This document shows positions 10,070 to 20,710 of a DNA stretch of 64,000 nucleotides, in pieces. Below the pieces are notes generated by a model. It was not told the DNA's origin. It made no database searches and saw only the letters and a program-made list of their open reading frames with translations. Origin of the DNA: Mikania micrantha (lineage: Eukaryota; Streptophyta; Magnoliopsida; Asterales; Asteraceae); contig CM018682.1 of assembly GCA_009363875.1 (NCBI GenBank), forward strand, positions 62,890,031 through 62,954,030, read 5' to 3'. Every line of letters begins with the position of its first letter. The stretch's first letter is position 1. The position numbers were made by a program, and so were the translations under genes.

Positions 10070-12486
10070 TTAATTAATTATTACACGTTCCATCACAACA
10101 TTAACTTTCTTCTTGGTCTTGCATTCCTTCGACATGTTCAGGCCACATGGGCACATATACACCCATGCATTTGATATTTGGTACATGTGTATTTGCTCAT
10201 GCTTGTATATGTGTTCATGCTTGTATATGTGTTCATGTGAAACCATTTCCTTTGTTTCTTTAATTAGCTAACAACTAAACTAGTATATGCCATGCACTCG
10301 ATCAAAACCCACGTCATCGCTATCTTCCTATCGAAAGAAATACACACACGTGCACATCAATGTTAGAAACTTTTTTCTTAAAACCGATCGAACCAAGGGA
10401 AAATGGTGAGACCTACGACAGACGGTGATAAAGCAGGAAAAAAAGGGTTATACAGGATTTAGATTAAACACTTTATTTGTTATTAAATTAAAACACTTTA
10501 TTTGTTATTAATTAAAAGGTCTTTTACTTGTTAACTAGTACTAATATAAGCTATCGAAAAAAAACTAATAATTATATAAAAGTAAGTGATAATATATTAC
10601 TATAAGCTATAATTATAGTACACTAGGGTCCAAATAGCAATACTTCAAAAAATTGTTGAGACCAAATACTTTTAGTCTACTGATGTTGTGATAAAGGAGA
10701 GAAACTGTATCTTATTGAGGTTAAGGGTTCAAACCTAAGCAAGGGAGATGTTTTACTGGTCTATCCGGTTTTCATTTATCTGGTGGGTAAAGTGGTGACA
10801 ACTAGGCCTACCCTTTAATGTGTGCCGTTTAGACTTAAATAAGTCTTTCAATCTGAAACCATGTATATACGGACTAGTCGGAAACCCACGTGATGCAGCG
10901 GTAGCGACCCATTAACAAAACCTTTAAAGCATGGGGAGAGTGTGCAAAAAAGACCCAACATTATTATATTAAAACACTTGAAATTTTCTCACGCTGCCAC
11001 AATAAAGTGAACCTGAAATTAAAATATATGTATTCTATAAGTTGCTCTGCAGTCTGCACCAGGTGTAAGTATAGCTAGAAAGTCATGGGGATTGTGTGCA
11101 AAAAAGACACAACATTATTATATTAAAACACGTGAAATTTTCTTTTGAGTTATATAATATGCCAAATGATATAGTTGCAACCCACTACAAAACTATAACA
11201 AAAGGCTATCAGCTAATTTAATAGTCTCTAAAAAAAAAGTGACCGTGAAACTATATCAAAAGTGTTTCTGCTGTGAACTGTACCAGCTAATTATATAGCT
11301 TCATATGTTGCACTTCCTACAGTTAAACTCAATCATCATTAATACATTCATTCAAGGATTATTTTTTTTATTCGTTGATTTAATAAATCAAGAAGATTCA
11401 GCCATCCAACTCATGCGATGAAGACTTACATATATTAATATTAAGATAAATGTGTTTCTAATCGGATTAAAATAACGTGCAAGAAAAAATATTTTTCTGA
11501 TATGAACTAATTAGTCTTATTTATAGGTTTCTATGCCTATTAAGTCCATTAAATTGTAATCAGAAATATATCAAGACTTAGCATGTAAAAATATTATACA
11601 AAAAGCATGTAGAAAAAATTTCAAGACTTACATGTTTGGGTGGTAGGCAGAAACATGTAAATGAGGTAAAACAGAAGACATTCAAACCCAAGTTAAATCG
11701 AAATAATAAGTCAAGTTGCAGCTTAAAAAATTACAACATTCAAAATGAAGCAAATTTATTCTCACGCTCTTCATACCTATTCTTACAGTCATTGATAATG
11801 TCACTTGCAGAATATGGAATTGTAGAAAATGATATGTTATAATATAAAAGTGGTATATAATTAGGTAATTTCTTATCGCGTAAAAAATGGTACATAAATT
11901 TTAAAATGCCAGGTGCTTTCAATTTACTTTGATGCGGTAGTAAAATTAAATAAAGTCCCACTTGCGAAAATACGCAAACCGTACCTAGGAAGAATGTTTT
12001 TTGTTTTATTTCTATGCAAACCCAACTCAAAACCTAATTTAACAAAAACTATTAATTTAAATTTAACCCAATCTATATAAAACTTGGAGCTTGAAACTAA
12101 AAATTCTTCCGACTCTTACCTCTAATTAACCGAACAAAGCCAGAGTTTGTGGAGAAACTTGACGTAGAGTAAGAAGAATCAAAGGCATGAATTAATTCGT
12201 GCATCCTAATTCTTAACGCATCAACCTCTTTGAATTAATGAAAGGACTAAACCACCAAATATCCTATAAAATGAGTTGACTGTATAATAATAATTAGGCT
12301 TATGGAAGAAGGGTTATTTGTGTTCGATAATTATTAAAAAAAACTGAAGTACCTTCTTTTGTTTTGTCATTTGCATCCATTGGAGATACATCATTCACTT
12401 CATCACTTTATCATGAGATCTGTAAATGCAAATTAAAGAGTCACAGTGAAATTATTTTAGAAATTGGAATTCAATTTGAGTAGAAA
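10070..12486. other. Intergenic A/T-rich sequence, no gene seen
   Basis: There is no ORF with recognisable domains. Contents: a 20-base tandem pair ('tgtatatgtgttcatgcttg') at about 10195-10240, a 27-base tandem pair ('aaacactttatttgttatta') at about 10470-10515, a 60-base direct repeat listed separately (10930/11084), and a weak tRNA B-box-like 'gggttcaaacc' at about 10727. The small ORFs at 11636-12030 overlap on both strands and look random. Confidence 0.6.
10930..11146 (+). repeat. About 60-bp direct repeat, two copies 154 bp apart
   Basis: The block beginning 'catgggga' and running through 'gtgcaaaaaagac', 'caacattattatatta' and 'gaaattttct' occurs at 10930 and again at 11084, with about four mismatches. 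The 94 bases between copies are not obviously repeated. Unassigned; possibly part of a tandemly duplicated or TE-derived fragment. Confidence 0.75.
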
Positions 12487-12525
12487 CTAGTCACGATGTC
12501 CGCCGCGCGCTGCGACGGCGTCAAA
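12487..12525 (-). mobile_element. Possible Helitron 3' terminus
   Basis: On the minus strand a GC-rich hairpin (CGCCG ... CGGCG around 'tcgcagcgcg') is followed about ten bases later by CTAG at 12490-12487 and then a T. This is the form of a Helitron 3' end: a short GC hairpin, then CTRR, then the host T. It stands out sharply in otherwise A/T-rich DNA. The element body would lie to the right. No replication-initiator/helicase protein and no 5' TC end are recognised, so a non-autonomous copy is the best guess. Confidence 0.38.
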
Positions 12526-13102
12526 ATGTATAACAAACCAAATTTTTTATGTCAAACTCAAAAGTCAAAACATGGACCAACTAAAAAGTGCACAAAACAG
12601 ACACAAAAATGCACTATTTGATTAATTTTCGTAAAAAATGTATATAGAAACGTGAATCAAATCAAATGTATACGAACCTCTATATAAAACTAAACACATA
12701 AGATTTTTAGTTATGAAATAAAAGGAATTCTGAAACTTTAGAAACTTTTGGGCCAAAATAATATTTTATTAAGTTTTTATAAAGATGTAAAGGTGAAATG
12801 AATAAATTCAAAACTTTATAAACTCAAAGGTTAAGTTATTAGAAAATTAATGAGGGGAAATGCTAACCGAGCACATGTGAAACAACCAACGAATGTAGGG
12901 AAAATAGTATGAACCTTAAGAAACCAAAAAAGTTCACCGACGTTAAGCATATTATAGTAATGACTTTAAGAAAGTTAAATATATAAAAAAAATGTATGAA
13001 ATTGAGTTATAGGTATGAAAGAACATTATGCCTAATACATGATCATCAAATAAAAAAGGTAAAAATAAAAAAAAAATCGACTAATAAAAAAAGTAAAATG
13101 TA

Positions 13103-13166
13103 GACGCCGCAGGAGTCGAACCCGAGACCGGGCGTTGCAAATGAAGAGGAAATACCACCTGGCCAA
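13103..13166 (-). repeat. tRNA-derived SINE head (A box and B box)
   Basis: On the minus strand an A-box-like TGGCCAGGTGGT (13165-13154) is followed, about 30 bases later, by a perfect B box GGTTCGACTCC (13122-13112). This is the split RNA polymerase III promoter of a tRNA. The flanks do not fold as a complete tRNA, and downstream on the same strand lies a T-rich tail (13020-13095), so a SINE or tRNA pseudogene is more likely than a working tRNA gene. Confidence 0.5.
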
Positions 13167-13677
13167 AATTTACATTTGTTTACAAAACTGGAAATAAGTA
13201 ATATAAATAGTTTGTTACTTTATTTGAGAAGTATCCAAACCGACACTTCATATTAAGGTATATATAATATGGTGAACAACTAACCTTGCTGGTCGTGCAT
13301 ATCCTCTTGCTGTAGAAAAACAGGTCAAGAACAATTAGATGATGATATTAAAATGACAATGAATGTATGTATATTATGAAATCAAAATTAGGGTTAGAAC
13401 GAAACCTGTTGGGATTAGGAGGAGCAACTGCGAGTGAGCCGAGGAATGTTGAGTGAGCACTTTAGGGATTTGGAGCTGAGTTTCTTGACTGGAGCAACAT
13501 TTAGGTGCCATTTGAGAGGGGCGGATTTGAATTTTGAAATTGGAGCGTGGTTTTCTCTTTCAAAACCTTCATCCATTTCTTCTTTGGTGATTTTTTGTCC
13601 CTGTAAACGAAAGCAAATACTGAATCATTCCCTTTGAGTTTTGAATACCCGACCCATCCAAGATCCATGAATCTGTC

Positions 13678-14768
13678 ATGTATTTATGGGCTCAGATCAT
13701 TGGAGGAATACACAATGTTCATCCATTGGGGGGGATTGTACCAATAAAAAGGAATTTAGCAGGAACATGGAAAAATATTGCCTCACTCGACATTGAATTA
13801 TATAAAAGAGGTGTCAATCTAAGGTTTCTATTTAGAGGACTTCTGGGTAATGGCTTAAATCTTGGTTTTTGGACCGATTTATGGTGTGGAGAGCTGCCCT
13901 TATGTTTTAAATTCCCATCTTTATTCAAACTGGAAGCCCACAAAAATTGTAAAGTCAATGATAGAATATCCCAAATGAATGGGGTGATACTATTTACTTG
14001 GAGTTGGAGGAGTTGGAGGCGTGCATCTTTCTACTTAGGCAAGTAGAAATGGGTGAATGTGCTGACAGATGGGTCTGACAAGGTTCTAGTTGTGGACGGT
14101 ATACGGTTGCCTCCCTCAAATCGAGAATAAATGAAGCTAACGAAGTTGCACCAGAGTATGTTTTTCATTGGAGCAAATTGGTCCCTATAAAAGTAAATGT
14201 TTTTTTCTTGGAGGGCAAAAATGGGGAGGATTCCAACTAGGAATGGTCTTGTAAGTAGGCACATTTTACTCCCAAATTCTGACTGTCCACTGTGTGGAGA
14301 GGAGGAAGAAACCGTGGATCACCTCTTGATTGGCTGCAAGGTATCATCAAAATTATGGCTTTATATCTCGCAATGGTGTAAAATACCAACCATCTTTGCG
14401 TTCGATGTTCGGGGACCTGTTATCCATTTAAAAATCTCTTCCAGTTGAGAATGCGTACAGGGAGGTCGTTCATGCAATAATACTTACGGGGTGTTGGTGC
14501 ATATGGCGTTCCAGAAACCAATTGGCTTTTAGTAATGTGTCGCCTACTCTTGATAATCTCGTCGAAGAAGTAAAGAGATTGAGCTACATGTGGATCAAAA
14601 ACAAGATTAAAAAAGGGGATTGGTGCCGGAATGAATGGAAGACATTTAGATTGGGGAAAATTATGTAATTGTTTTGGTTTCTATTTTGTACTTGGTGTCT
14701 TATGGCCAGCAACTTGCTAGGCTTTGGTGATAATAATATAACATCTTTAGCTGTTCAAAAAAAAATTA
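13678..14768 (+). pseudogene. LINE ORF2 C-terminal fragment with zf-RVT domain
   Basis: Plus-strand segments read as the C-terminal part of a plant L1-type non-LTR retrotransposon. 13678-14046 shows 'WKNIASLDIELYKRGV...LGNGLNLGFWTDLWCG...CFKFPSLF', the region between reverse transcriptase and the terminal zinc finger. 14197-14448 is the zf-RVT domain: 'FSWRAKMGRIPTRNGL' then the C..C...H...C set in 'CPLCGEEEETVDHLLIGC'. 14490-14668 continues with 'CWCIWRSRNQLAFSN' in another frame and ends in a stop near 14668. A/A-rich 3' sequence ends in a run of nine A at about 14758-14766, as expected for target-primed integration. Reverse transcriptase and endonuclease are missing, so the copy is 5'-truncated, and stops or frameshifts near 14046, 14190 and 14448 break it. 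It ends about 250 bases before the 14-3-3 start codon. Confidence 0.8.
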
Positions 14769-15016
14769 TTTTCTGCATAAAAGACTTATACATATTGCTT
14801 TATTCATTGTACAACTCTTAATCTCTTAAAACCTATAGATTAACCCATCCAATATGCATTATAAAACAGTATAGATATAGATTACTGATGGCACGTCACT
14901 ATCTCATCTCTCGCTTTCTTCGTTTGAGAAACCTTTTGAATTAGGGTCTGACGACAACTGGTCTTCTTCATATCATCCATCCTCTCTCTTCATCTCACAC
15001 ACACAACCAACTAGCA
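14769..15016 (+). promoter_or_regulatory. Upstream region and 5' UTR of the 14-3-3 gene
   Basis: The 250 bases between the LINE poly-A and the 14-3-3 start codon include a TATA-like 'tatagatatag' at about 14870-14880, an ACGT-core element 'gcacgtcac' at about 14891-14899 (bZIP-type site), and a pyrimidine-rich leader 'tcctctctcttcatctcacacacaca' (split at 14979-15004), common in plant 5' UTRs. The compact promoter next to a LINE suggests that the insertion forms the distal promoter boundary. Site assignments are by eye. Confidence 0.45.
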
Positions 15017-16370
15017 ATGGCAGCCACACCATCACCACGCGATGAGAACGTATACATGGCAAAACTCGCCGAACAAGCCGAACGCTATGAAGAAATGGTA
15101 CAATTCATGGAAAAAGTCGCCGCCGCGGCAGACGGCGGAGAAGAGCTAACCATCGAAGAGCGAAATCTGTTGTCCGTCGCCTACAAGAACGTCATCGGAG
15201 CACGGCGAGCCTCGTGGCGCATCATCTCCTCCATTGAGCAGAAAGAGGACAGCCGAGGTGACGACGGACACGTCTCTACCATCCGTGACTACAGATCTAA
15301 GATCGAGTCGGAGTTATCAGCGATTTGCGACGGTATCTTAAAGCTTCTTGACTCCAAACTTATTGGATCCGCATCTGGAGGTGATTCAAAGGTGTTTTAT
15401 CTGAAGATGAAAGGAGATTATTACAGATATTTGGCTGAATTTAAGACCGGATCCGAGAGAAAGGAAGCTGCAGAGAACACTCTTACTGCTTATAAATCTG
15501 CTCAGGTTAGGGTTTCTTCTTCCTCTTACAGTTTCAGAATCGATCTGGCTCATATTTAGCATGAAATTACCAACAATTGAAGCAGATTTGGTTATATATT
15601 GGCAAATCTGTGTAGTTTGTAGGTTTTCTAATAGGCTAATATGATCGATAATGGAAATCAAACTTAGGTACCACGAGACTTTTTGCCATGTGATGCCAAT
15701 TACAGTGATTAACTAGTAAGTATTACGATCACTGAACGTTTTAACTTGTTTTCCTAACTTTGAAGCCTTGTGATTGTCCTCTCAAACAAGTCAAGTATAC
15801 TCTAGGTCTTTCTCAATGATCAAATCGTTATCAAACTGCAATTTCTTCTGGCAATTTGGGCGTTTGTTCAATTTTTGTGAAACTATGCTGATGCTAGGAT
15901 TATTGCAGGATATTGCCAACGCTGAACTAGCTCCTACTCATCCGATCCGACTAGGGCTGGCTCTCAACTTCTCTGTGTTCTACTATGAGATCTTGAATTC
16001 TCCTGATCGAGCTTGTCATCTTGCAAAACAGGTGAGATATTAGTGAGTACTCATAAACATGCTTCATCTCACATGGTTGATTTGATGTATATAAAAACAT
16101 TAAAAGTATGTTGGGTTTGTTTTTTCTTCAGGCTTTTGATGAAGCGATTGCCGAATTAGATACCTTAGGAGAGGATTCATACAAAGACAGCACTCTTATA
16201 ATGCAGCTTCTTCGTGATAACCTCACGTTGTGGACTTCTGATATGCAGGTATGCATGATACTCGTGTTGAATAATCCAACTATTACGGTTTTATGTTAAA
16301 TATTAAGTGTTGGTTTTTGTTGCAGGATGACAGTGCTGAAGAAGCAGCGCCACCCAAGGCTGATGATTGA
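15017..16370 (+). CDS. 14-3-3-like protein, four exons
   Basis: Exons: 15017-15505, 15909-16031, 16132-16248 and 16326-16370, all with GT...AG introns (403, 100 and 77 bases), each in phase 0. The product has 257 residues, the usual 14-3-3 length. It begins MAATPSPRDENVYMAKLAEQ. Signature 1 (RNLLSVAYKNV) is at residues 56-66 in exon 1, the phosphopeptide-pocket block YYRYLAEF near residue 136 carries the Arg-Tyr pair, and signature 2 (YKDSTLIMQLLRDNLTLWTS) is in exon 3. The tail DDSAEEAAPPKADD is the variable acidic C-terminus. 14-3-3 dimers bind phosphoserine/threonine motifs on client proteins in cytosol and nucleus, for example plasma-membrane H+-ATPase, nitrate reductase and transcription factors. 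The four-exon layout fits the plant non-epsilon group. All pocket residues that I can check are present and there is no break, so it is probably functional. I do not assign an isoform name. Confidence 0.96.
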
Positions 16371-16703
16371 TGGATGGGTAATATGATTCAAAGGCCTGTT
16401 TGTTTATGCCTGGTTTGCCTTTTATCATTGAAATTGTTGCTCATTAGTTGTAGTTTCATTCATGCTTGTTTGTTATATTTCCTTCTTATCCAATTGCCTT
16501 TTGGATGCATCTTATTTGGGTCAACTTGTTTGAATATAGTTGGATCTAGAGATGGCAAATAGGAGGTGGGGTGGGTAACAGTTTAAAATGGGTAATTTTA
16601 AATACGGATCATGGGTTTGATCACATGGGTTCGAGTCTGGTTTCCTTTTCCAACTATCTTGCCACATAAACAGTTTTCATTGTAATAATGGATACAATGT
16701 TTT
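16371..16703 (+). other. 14-3-3 3' UTR and short intergenic stretch
   Basis: This non-coding sequence follows the 14-3-3 stop. The first 170 bases are T-rich as expected for a plant 3' UTR; no single polyadenylation signal stands out. From about 16547 ('tagagatggcaaatagg') the sequence resembles the terminus of a hAT-type MITE or solo fragment, but I see no partner end. Confidence 0.4.
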
Positions 16704-17389
16704 GAGGTTAATTGCTCATACACGGAATGTCTTTTTTGCTCCCCAACATATGCATTCTGTCCCGATCAGCTCTAACCCACTAACACCGTTAATTGTTTCG
16801 GTTAAATATAAGGGCATTTTAGCCTTTTGACACATGAGGATTATATGTGTCATTTACTAAGTTACTAATAGTACAAAAAAATAAATTAAAGGATTAGATG
16901 TGTAATTTACAAAATAACGTTTAATTAATTATAAAGAAGGGTTAATTGTGTTTTCAATTCAAAATAATGGGAACATCTGAACTTGTGCTGACGACCAGCC
17001 ACCTCCTCCAACCACCATCTGCATCCACCACCAGCTGCCACACACGACCATTACGAACATCAATTGCCACCTCTCATGTTCGTAAATAACGCAACCAGGA
17101 CCAAATCAACCATCAATCTAAGTTTTAGCACAAGAATCGTCCTAATAAGCCTCCACCCACACACTCTACCCCAACTTTTGAGTCATGTTTGATTCCCGAT
17201 CAAGTTTCAGTGAAACAATAATCTTTCCAGATGAAGGTAAGTAACATAAACATCATTAAGAACACCACATTTGAAACTGAAATCACTTGAAAATGTGGAA
17301 AACCCCTAATTTAGATCCACATGTTTCACCTATGTTAGAGAAGACGATGAGAACCTGGGGGTAGAGGTGGCCATCCAAACCGACCCGGA

Positions 17390-17545
17390 GGACCCGAACC
17401 GGTTCGTACCCGATATTCTCAAGAACCGGTTGGTACCCGGTAGTACCCGAAAGTTAGGACCCGGTTCCACGATTTTCTCACTCGACCGGTTGGTACCCGG
17501 ACCCGAACCGGTTCTTACCCGGAACTGGTTGGAACCGGTTAGAGC
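17390..17545 (+). repeat. Left subterminal AACCGGTT / accCGGTT repeat cluster of the hAT element
   Basis: Seven or more copies of 'aaccggtt' or 'ggtacccg' variants occur in about 150 bases next to the left TIR, with a matching cluster at 20515-20710 next to the right TIR. In hAT elements such clusters are the usual binding sites of the transposase BED zinc finger, and the palindromic form suits a dimer. The binding role is inferred. Confidence 0.75.
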
Positions 17546-17821
17546 CGTTATAACGAATCTGAACGTTGGAAATCCATTTCTAGCCTTTTTTGACCGTTTG
17601 GAGCTTGAATCTAGCCGTTTTTAACACCCTAAACTAGTATAAATAGGTATTGGGTGGTATGGAGTGATCACACAACTCAAAACGCAATCCCGAACGCAAA
17701 GAAACGCAAAAAACGCTCTTTATACGCGCTTGTTTAGTCTCCATCTCTCGTTTTGGTTTTTCGTTTTCTCGTTTCCTACTCTCAAAGTCTTAATACTCTT
17801 TATAAATTTCCCTTTGTTATC

Positions 17822-19862
17822 ATGGATGCTTCACATTCTTCGGTCGGTCAAGGTTCCAACACCAAACCATCATTTGTTCGTGTTATTGAACACAATCGGA
17901 ACCCGGAGATATGGTGCAATTGGGATTTGATCGAGCTTAGTGATGGTTCTATAAAAGCTCGTTGCAAGTTTTGTGGAATATATTTAGGGAAAGAATCGAA
18001 TTCGAATTTGAAGAAACACATTACCAAACCGTTTTGCAAGGCGTTGAAAAAGGATCTCGAGTCCCAACAAATGCAAATGGATGTTTAAGGTGGAATATTT
18101 AATTATGACCTTGATCGGGTTCGCGATCGAATGGCGAAGTTCGTGATTCAAGAGGCGTTGCCGTTTAGCCATTTCGACAACCCTCGGTTAACAAACATGA
18201 TTCGGGAGACGCTTTAACCACGCTACACCCACGTAAGTCGACAAACTCTTAGACGTTATTGTTTAAAGATGTGGAAAAATGCCAAACAAGAACTAGTTGC
18301 ATATTTTGAAAATTTAAATACAGGGGTTAACTTAACTAGTGATGTTTGGTCGGCTCCACATAATATACTCGAATCCTACCTTTGCGTCACCGCTCATTGG
18401 GTAGAACCGTCATCATGGATAATGATGAAATGCACCATTGCTTTTGAACTTTTTTCGTATCCACATACCGGTGACCTTTTATTTCAAATTTTAGATTATG
18501 TAATAACGTCGTTTAAGTTAAAAAAAATTTCAATGACGTTTGATAACGCTTCAAACAATACGACAGCAGTTGATAAATTAAAACTAAAATATTTGCCATT
18601 ATGTAATGGTGTATTTTTTCACTCAAGATGTGTTGCACATATAATAAATTTAATTGTGTAAGACGGTATTGGCAGTGATGATGTTACAACATTTATAAAC
18701 GTTTGTAGACAAATGCTACATGATATTTTTAAAAAGAGTAGGAAACGACATATGGCATATAAGAAATTTTGTAAAGATACGGGGAGGGTTGCTTTGGGTG
18801 CAAATTGGGATGTACCTCATAGATGGAATTCCACTTGCCTAATGCTTGAAATTGCTTTACAACAAAAAGATACTTTGCAAATGTTTCACGCAAGTCTCGT
18901 CGACCGGGGTTATGTCGACGCATTTTTGGATAGTTCTTGGGATAATATCCAATTATTATCTGAATTTTTTAAAGTTTTTAAATCATCAACTACTAAACTA
19001 TCAGGGACTTATTACCCGACTAGTTCTTTGGTTCTTTCGGAGTTATTTTTAATGGTTACAAACTTTAAAAATTTTGAAAATAAAAATGAAATGTTTTCTA
19101 ACATTATATTACCGATGCAAAATAAATTACTAAAGTATTTTCTTGAATTACCACCCGTTTTTACTTGCGAGGCCGCTTTAAACCCAATTTTAAATGTTAC
19201 GGGGGTGGAATGCTTGATAGACGAAATTTATGATGCTCTTGACATACACGAGATATACCCAAGCTTTTCAACCAAAGCAAAAACAAGTTTTTACTAATAA
19301 TTTAAAATCTATGTATGACTTTTATTTGATTAAATATGGTTCCAACATACATATGCCCACCCCTGGCCCTGGTTCCTCATCAAGTTCGAGTGCTTCTCGA
19401 GCACGAGATCCGATGGTTAACCTATTGAACACGGTTCGAAACGTCACGGCTAAACGTCAAAGGGGTAATACCCCTTCAAGCGAACTCGGCCGGTATAGTA
19501 GTACGGATTACTCATCTGATATGACGGCCGAGTCATATCGCAATTTTGATATTTTGGCTTGGTGGAAAGCAAAGGAATCTGAGTTTCTGATTCTTGCCGC
19601 CATGGCCCGTGATTTACTAACTGTCCAAGCTTCCACGGTAGCTTCGGAATATGCATTTTCTCTTAGTGGCAGGGTCTTGTCGTTAAGAAGAACAAAACTC
19701 ACTCCCGAGTCGGTAGAAATGTGCATATGTTTAAAAGATCATTTGGACTCGATCGATCGTATTCAAGATCAAACAACCCTCGAAGATGAAACATCCATTG
19801 AAGTAAAAGTACATGACGAAGAAGTTGAAGAAGGCTTATCACCCGGCCTATCCGACGAATAA
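17822..19862 (+). pseudogene. hAT transposase (BED zinc finger, RNase H-like core, hATC dimerisation), broken
   Basis: The start is the ATG at 17822 (MDASHSSVGQGSN). Order: BED-type zinc finger at residues 20-75 (W..WDLIELSDG, C..C in 'RCKFCG', then 'SNLKKH'); RNase H-like catalytic region with 'LTSDVWSAPHN' (18337) and 'SMTFDNASNNT' (18532), each supplying an acidic residue; 'CVAHIINLIV'; an alpha-helical insert; and the hATC domain at 19530-19740 ('FDILAWWKAKESEFLILAAM', 'TVASEYAFSLSGRVL'). Damage: in-frame stops at 18086-18088, about 18214 and 18659-18661, and a change of frame between about 19230 and 19297. Without damage it would be about 680 residues, the normal size. It would cut and rejoin DNA at the TIRs in the nucleus. 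There are no introns and no other genes in the element. Confidence 0.9.
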
Positions 19863-20035
19863 CTCACATTTGAAGCTAACTTCAGTCGTTCGCAACAAAA
19901 CGACACAAATATTTGATTTTAATGTTTTATTAGTTGTTTGTAACTTTTCTTTTGTTTTTAAACTACTTAAAACAATTAATGAATTTATGTTTGTTTTTAA
20001 CATTTGTTATTATCAACCAATTCATAACTTTTAAT

Positions 20036-20490
20036 ACAAAAATTAATAAAACCCTAATAAAACCTTAAACAAATCAAACCTAAACCTTAGACAAACCAAA
20101 CCAAATAAAAAACTAATCAAACCTTTAACTAATAATTAATTAAACCCTAATAAAACCTTAAACAAATCAAACCTAATAAAACTTTAAACTTATCAAACAT
20201 TTAACTAATAATTAATTAATAAACCCTAATTAAACCTTAAACAAATCAAATATAAACCTTAAACAAATCAAACCTAAACCTTAAACTAATCAAACCTAAC
20301 ACTATTAATTAATAAAACCCTAATAAAACCTTAAACTAATCAAATTAAATAATAGTTTAAGGTTTTATTTGTTTAAGGTTTTATCTTTGATTTGTTTAAG
20401 GTTTATTAATAAGTTTAAGGTTTTATTAGGGTTTATTAATTATTAGTTTAAGGTTTTATTAGGATTTATAAATTATTAGTTTATAGTTTA
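20036..20490. repeat. A/T-rich repeat with self-complementary halves inside the hAT element
   Basis: Degenerate repeats of 'aaaccttaaacaaatcaaacc' and 'aaaccctaataaaacc' run from 20040 to about 20345; from 20350 to about 20485 the reverse complement appears ('ggttttatttgtttaaggtt', 'ttaggg' variants). The two halves could fold into a long imperfect hairpin. It contains telomere-like 'aaaccctaa' units, but they are not a regular seven-base array. Confidence 0.8.
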
Positions 20491-20514
20491 AGGAAAAAAA
20501 AAAAAAACAAACAA

Positions 20515-20710
20515 GTGGAACCGGTTAGAACCGGTTCTAAAACAGGAACTGGTTTGGGACCCTACCCTAACCGGGTACACTGAATAGGGTTCTTTGTGAG
20601 TGGAACCGGGTACGGAACCGGTTCGGGTCTTGGGTGGAACCGGTTTGGAGGAACCGATGGGTCTTAGGAACCGGTTTGGAACCGGTTCCGGTTCTTGAAG
20701 AAAAACCGGT
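20515..20710 (+). repeat. Right subterminal GGAACCGGTT repeat cluster of the hAT element
   Basis: Nine or more 'aaccgg(tt)' units occur in fewer than 200 bases before the right TIR, mirrored by the left cluster at 17390-17545. A run of A precedes it at 20494-20506. Confidence 0.75.

Noticed and set aside
10690..10760. tRNA or SINE at the 'gggttcaaacc' B-box-like site
   Set aside because: No convincing A box at the right distance and no tRNA fold.
13415..13600. Minus-strand exon-like segment after a 'tttacag' acceptor, about 62 codons to a stop
   Set aside because: No recognisable domain, no donor-linked partner exon, and it lies among TE fragments; coding status cannot be supported.
13434..13637. 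Plus-strand 67-codon ORF
   Set aside because: Overlaps the opposite-strand exon-like segment and has no domain; likely chance.
20036..20490. Interstitial telomere repeat
   Set aside because: Only scattered aaaccctaa words; no regular seven-base array.
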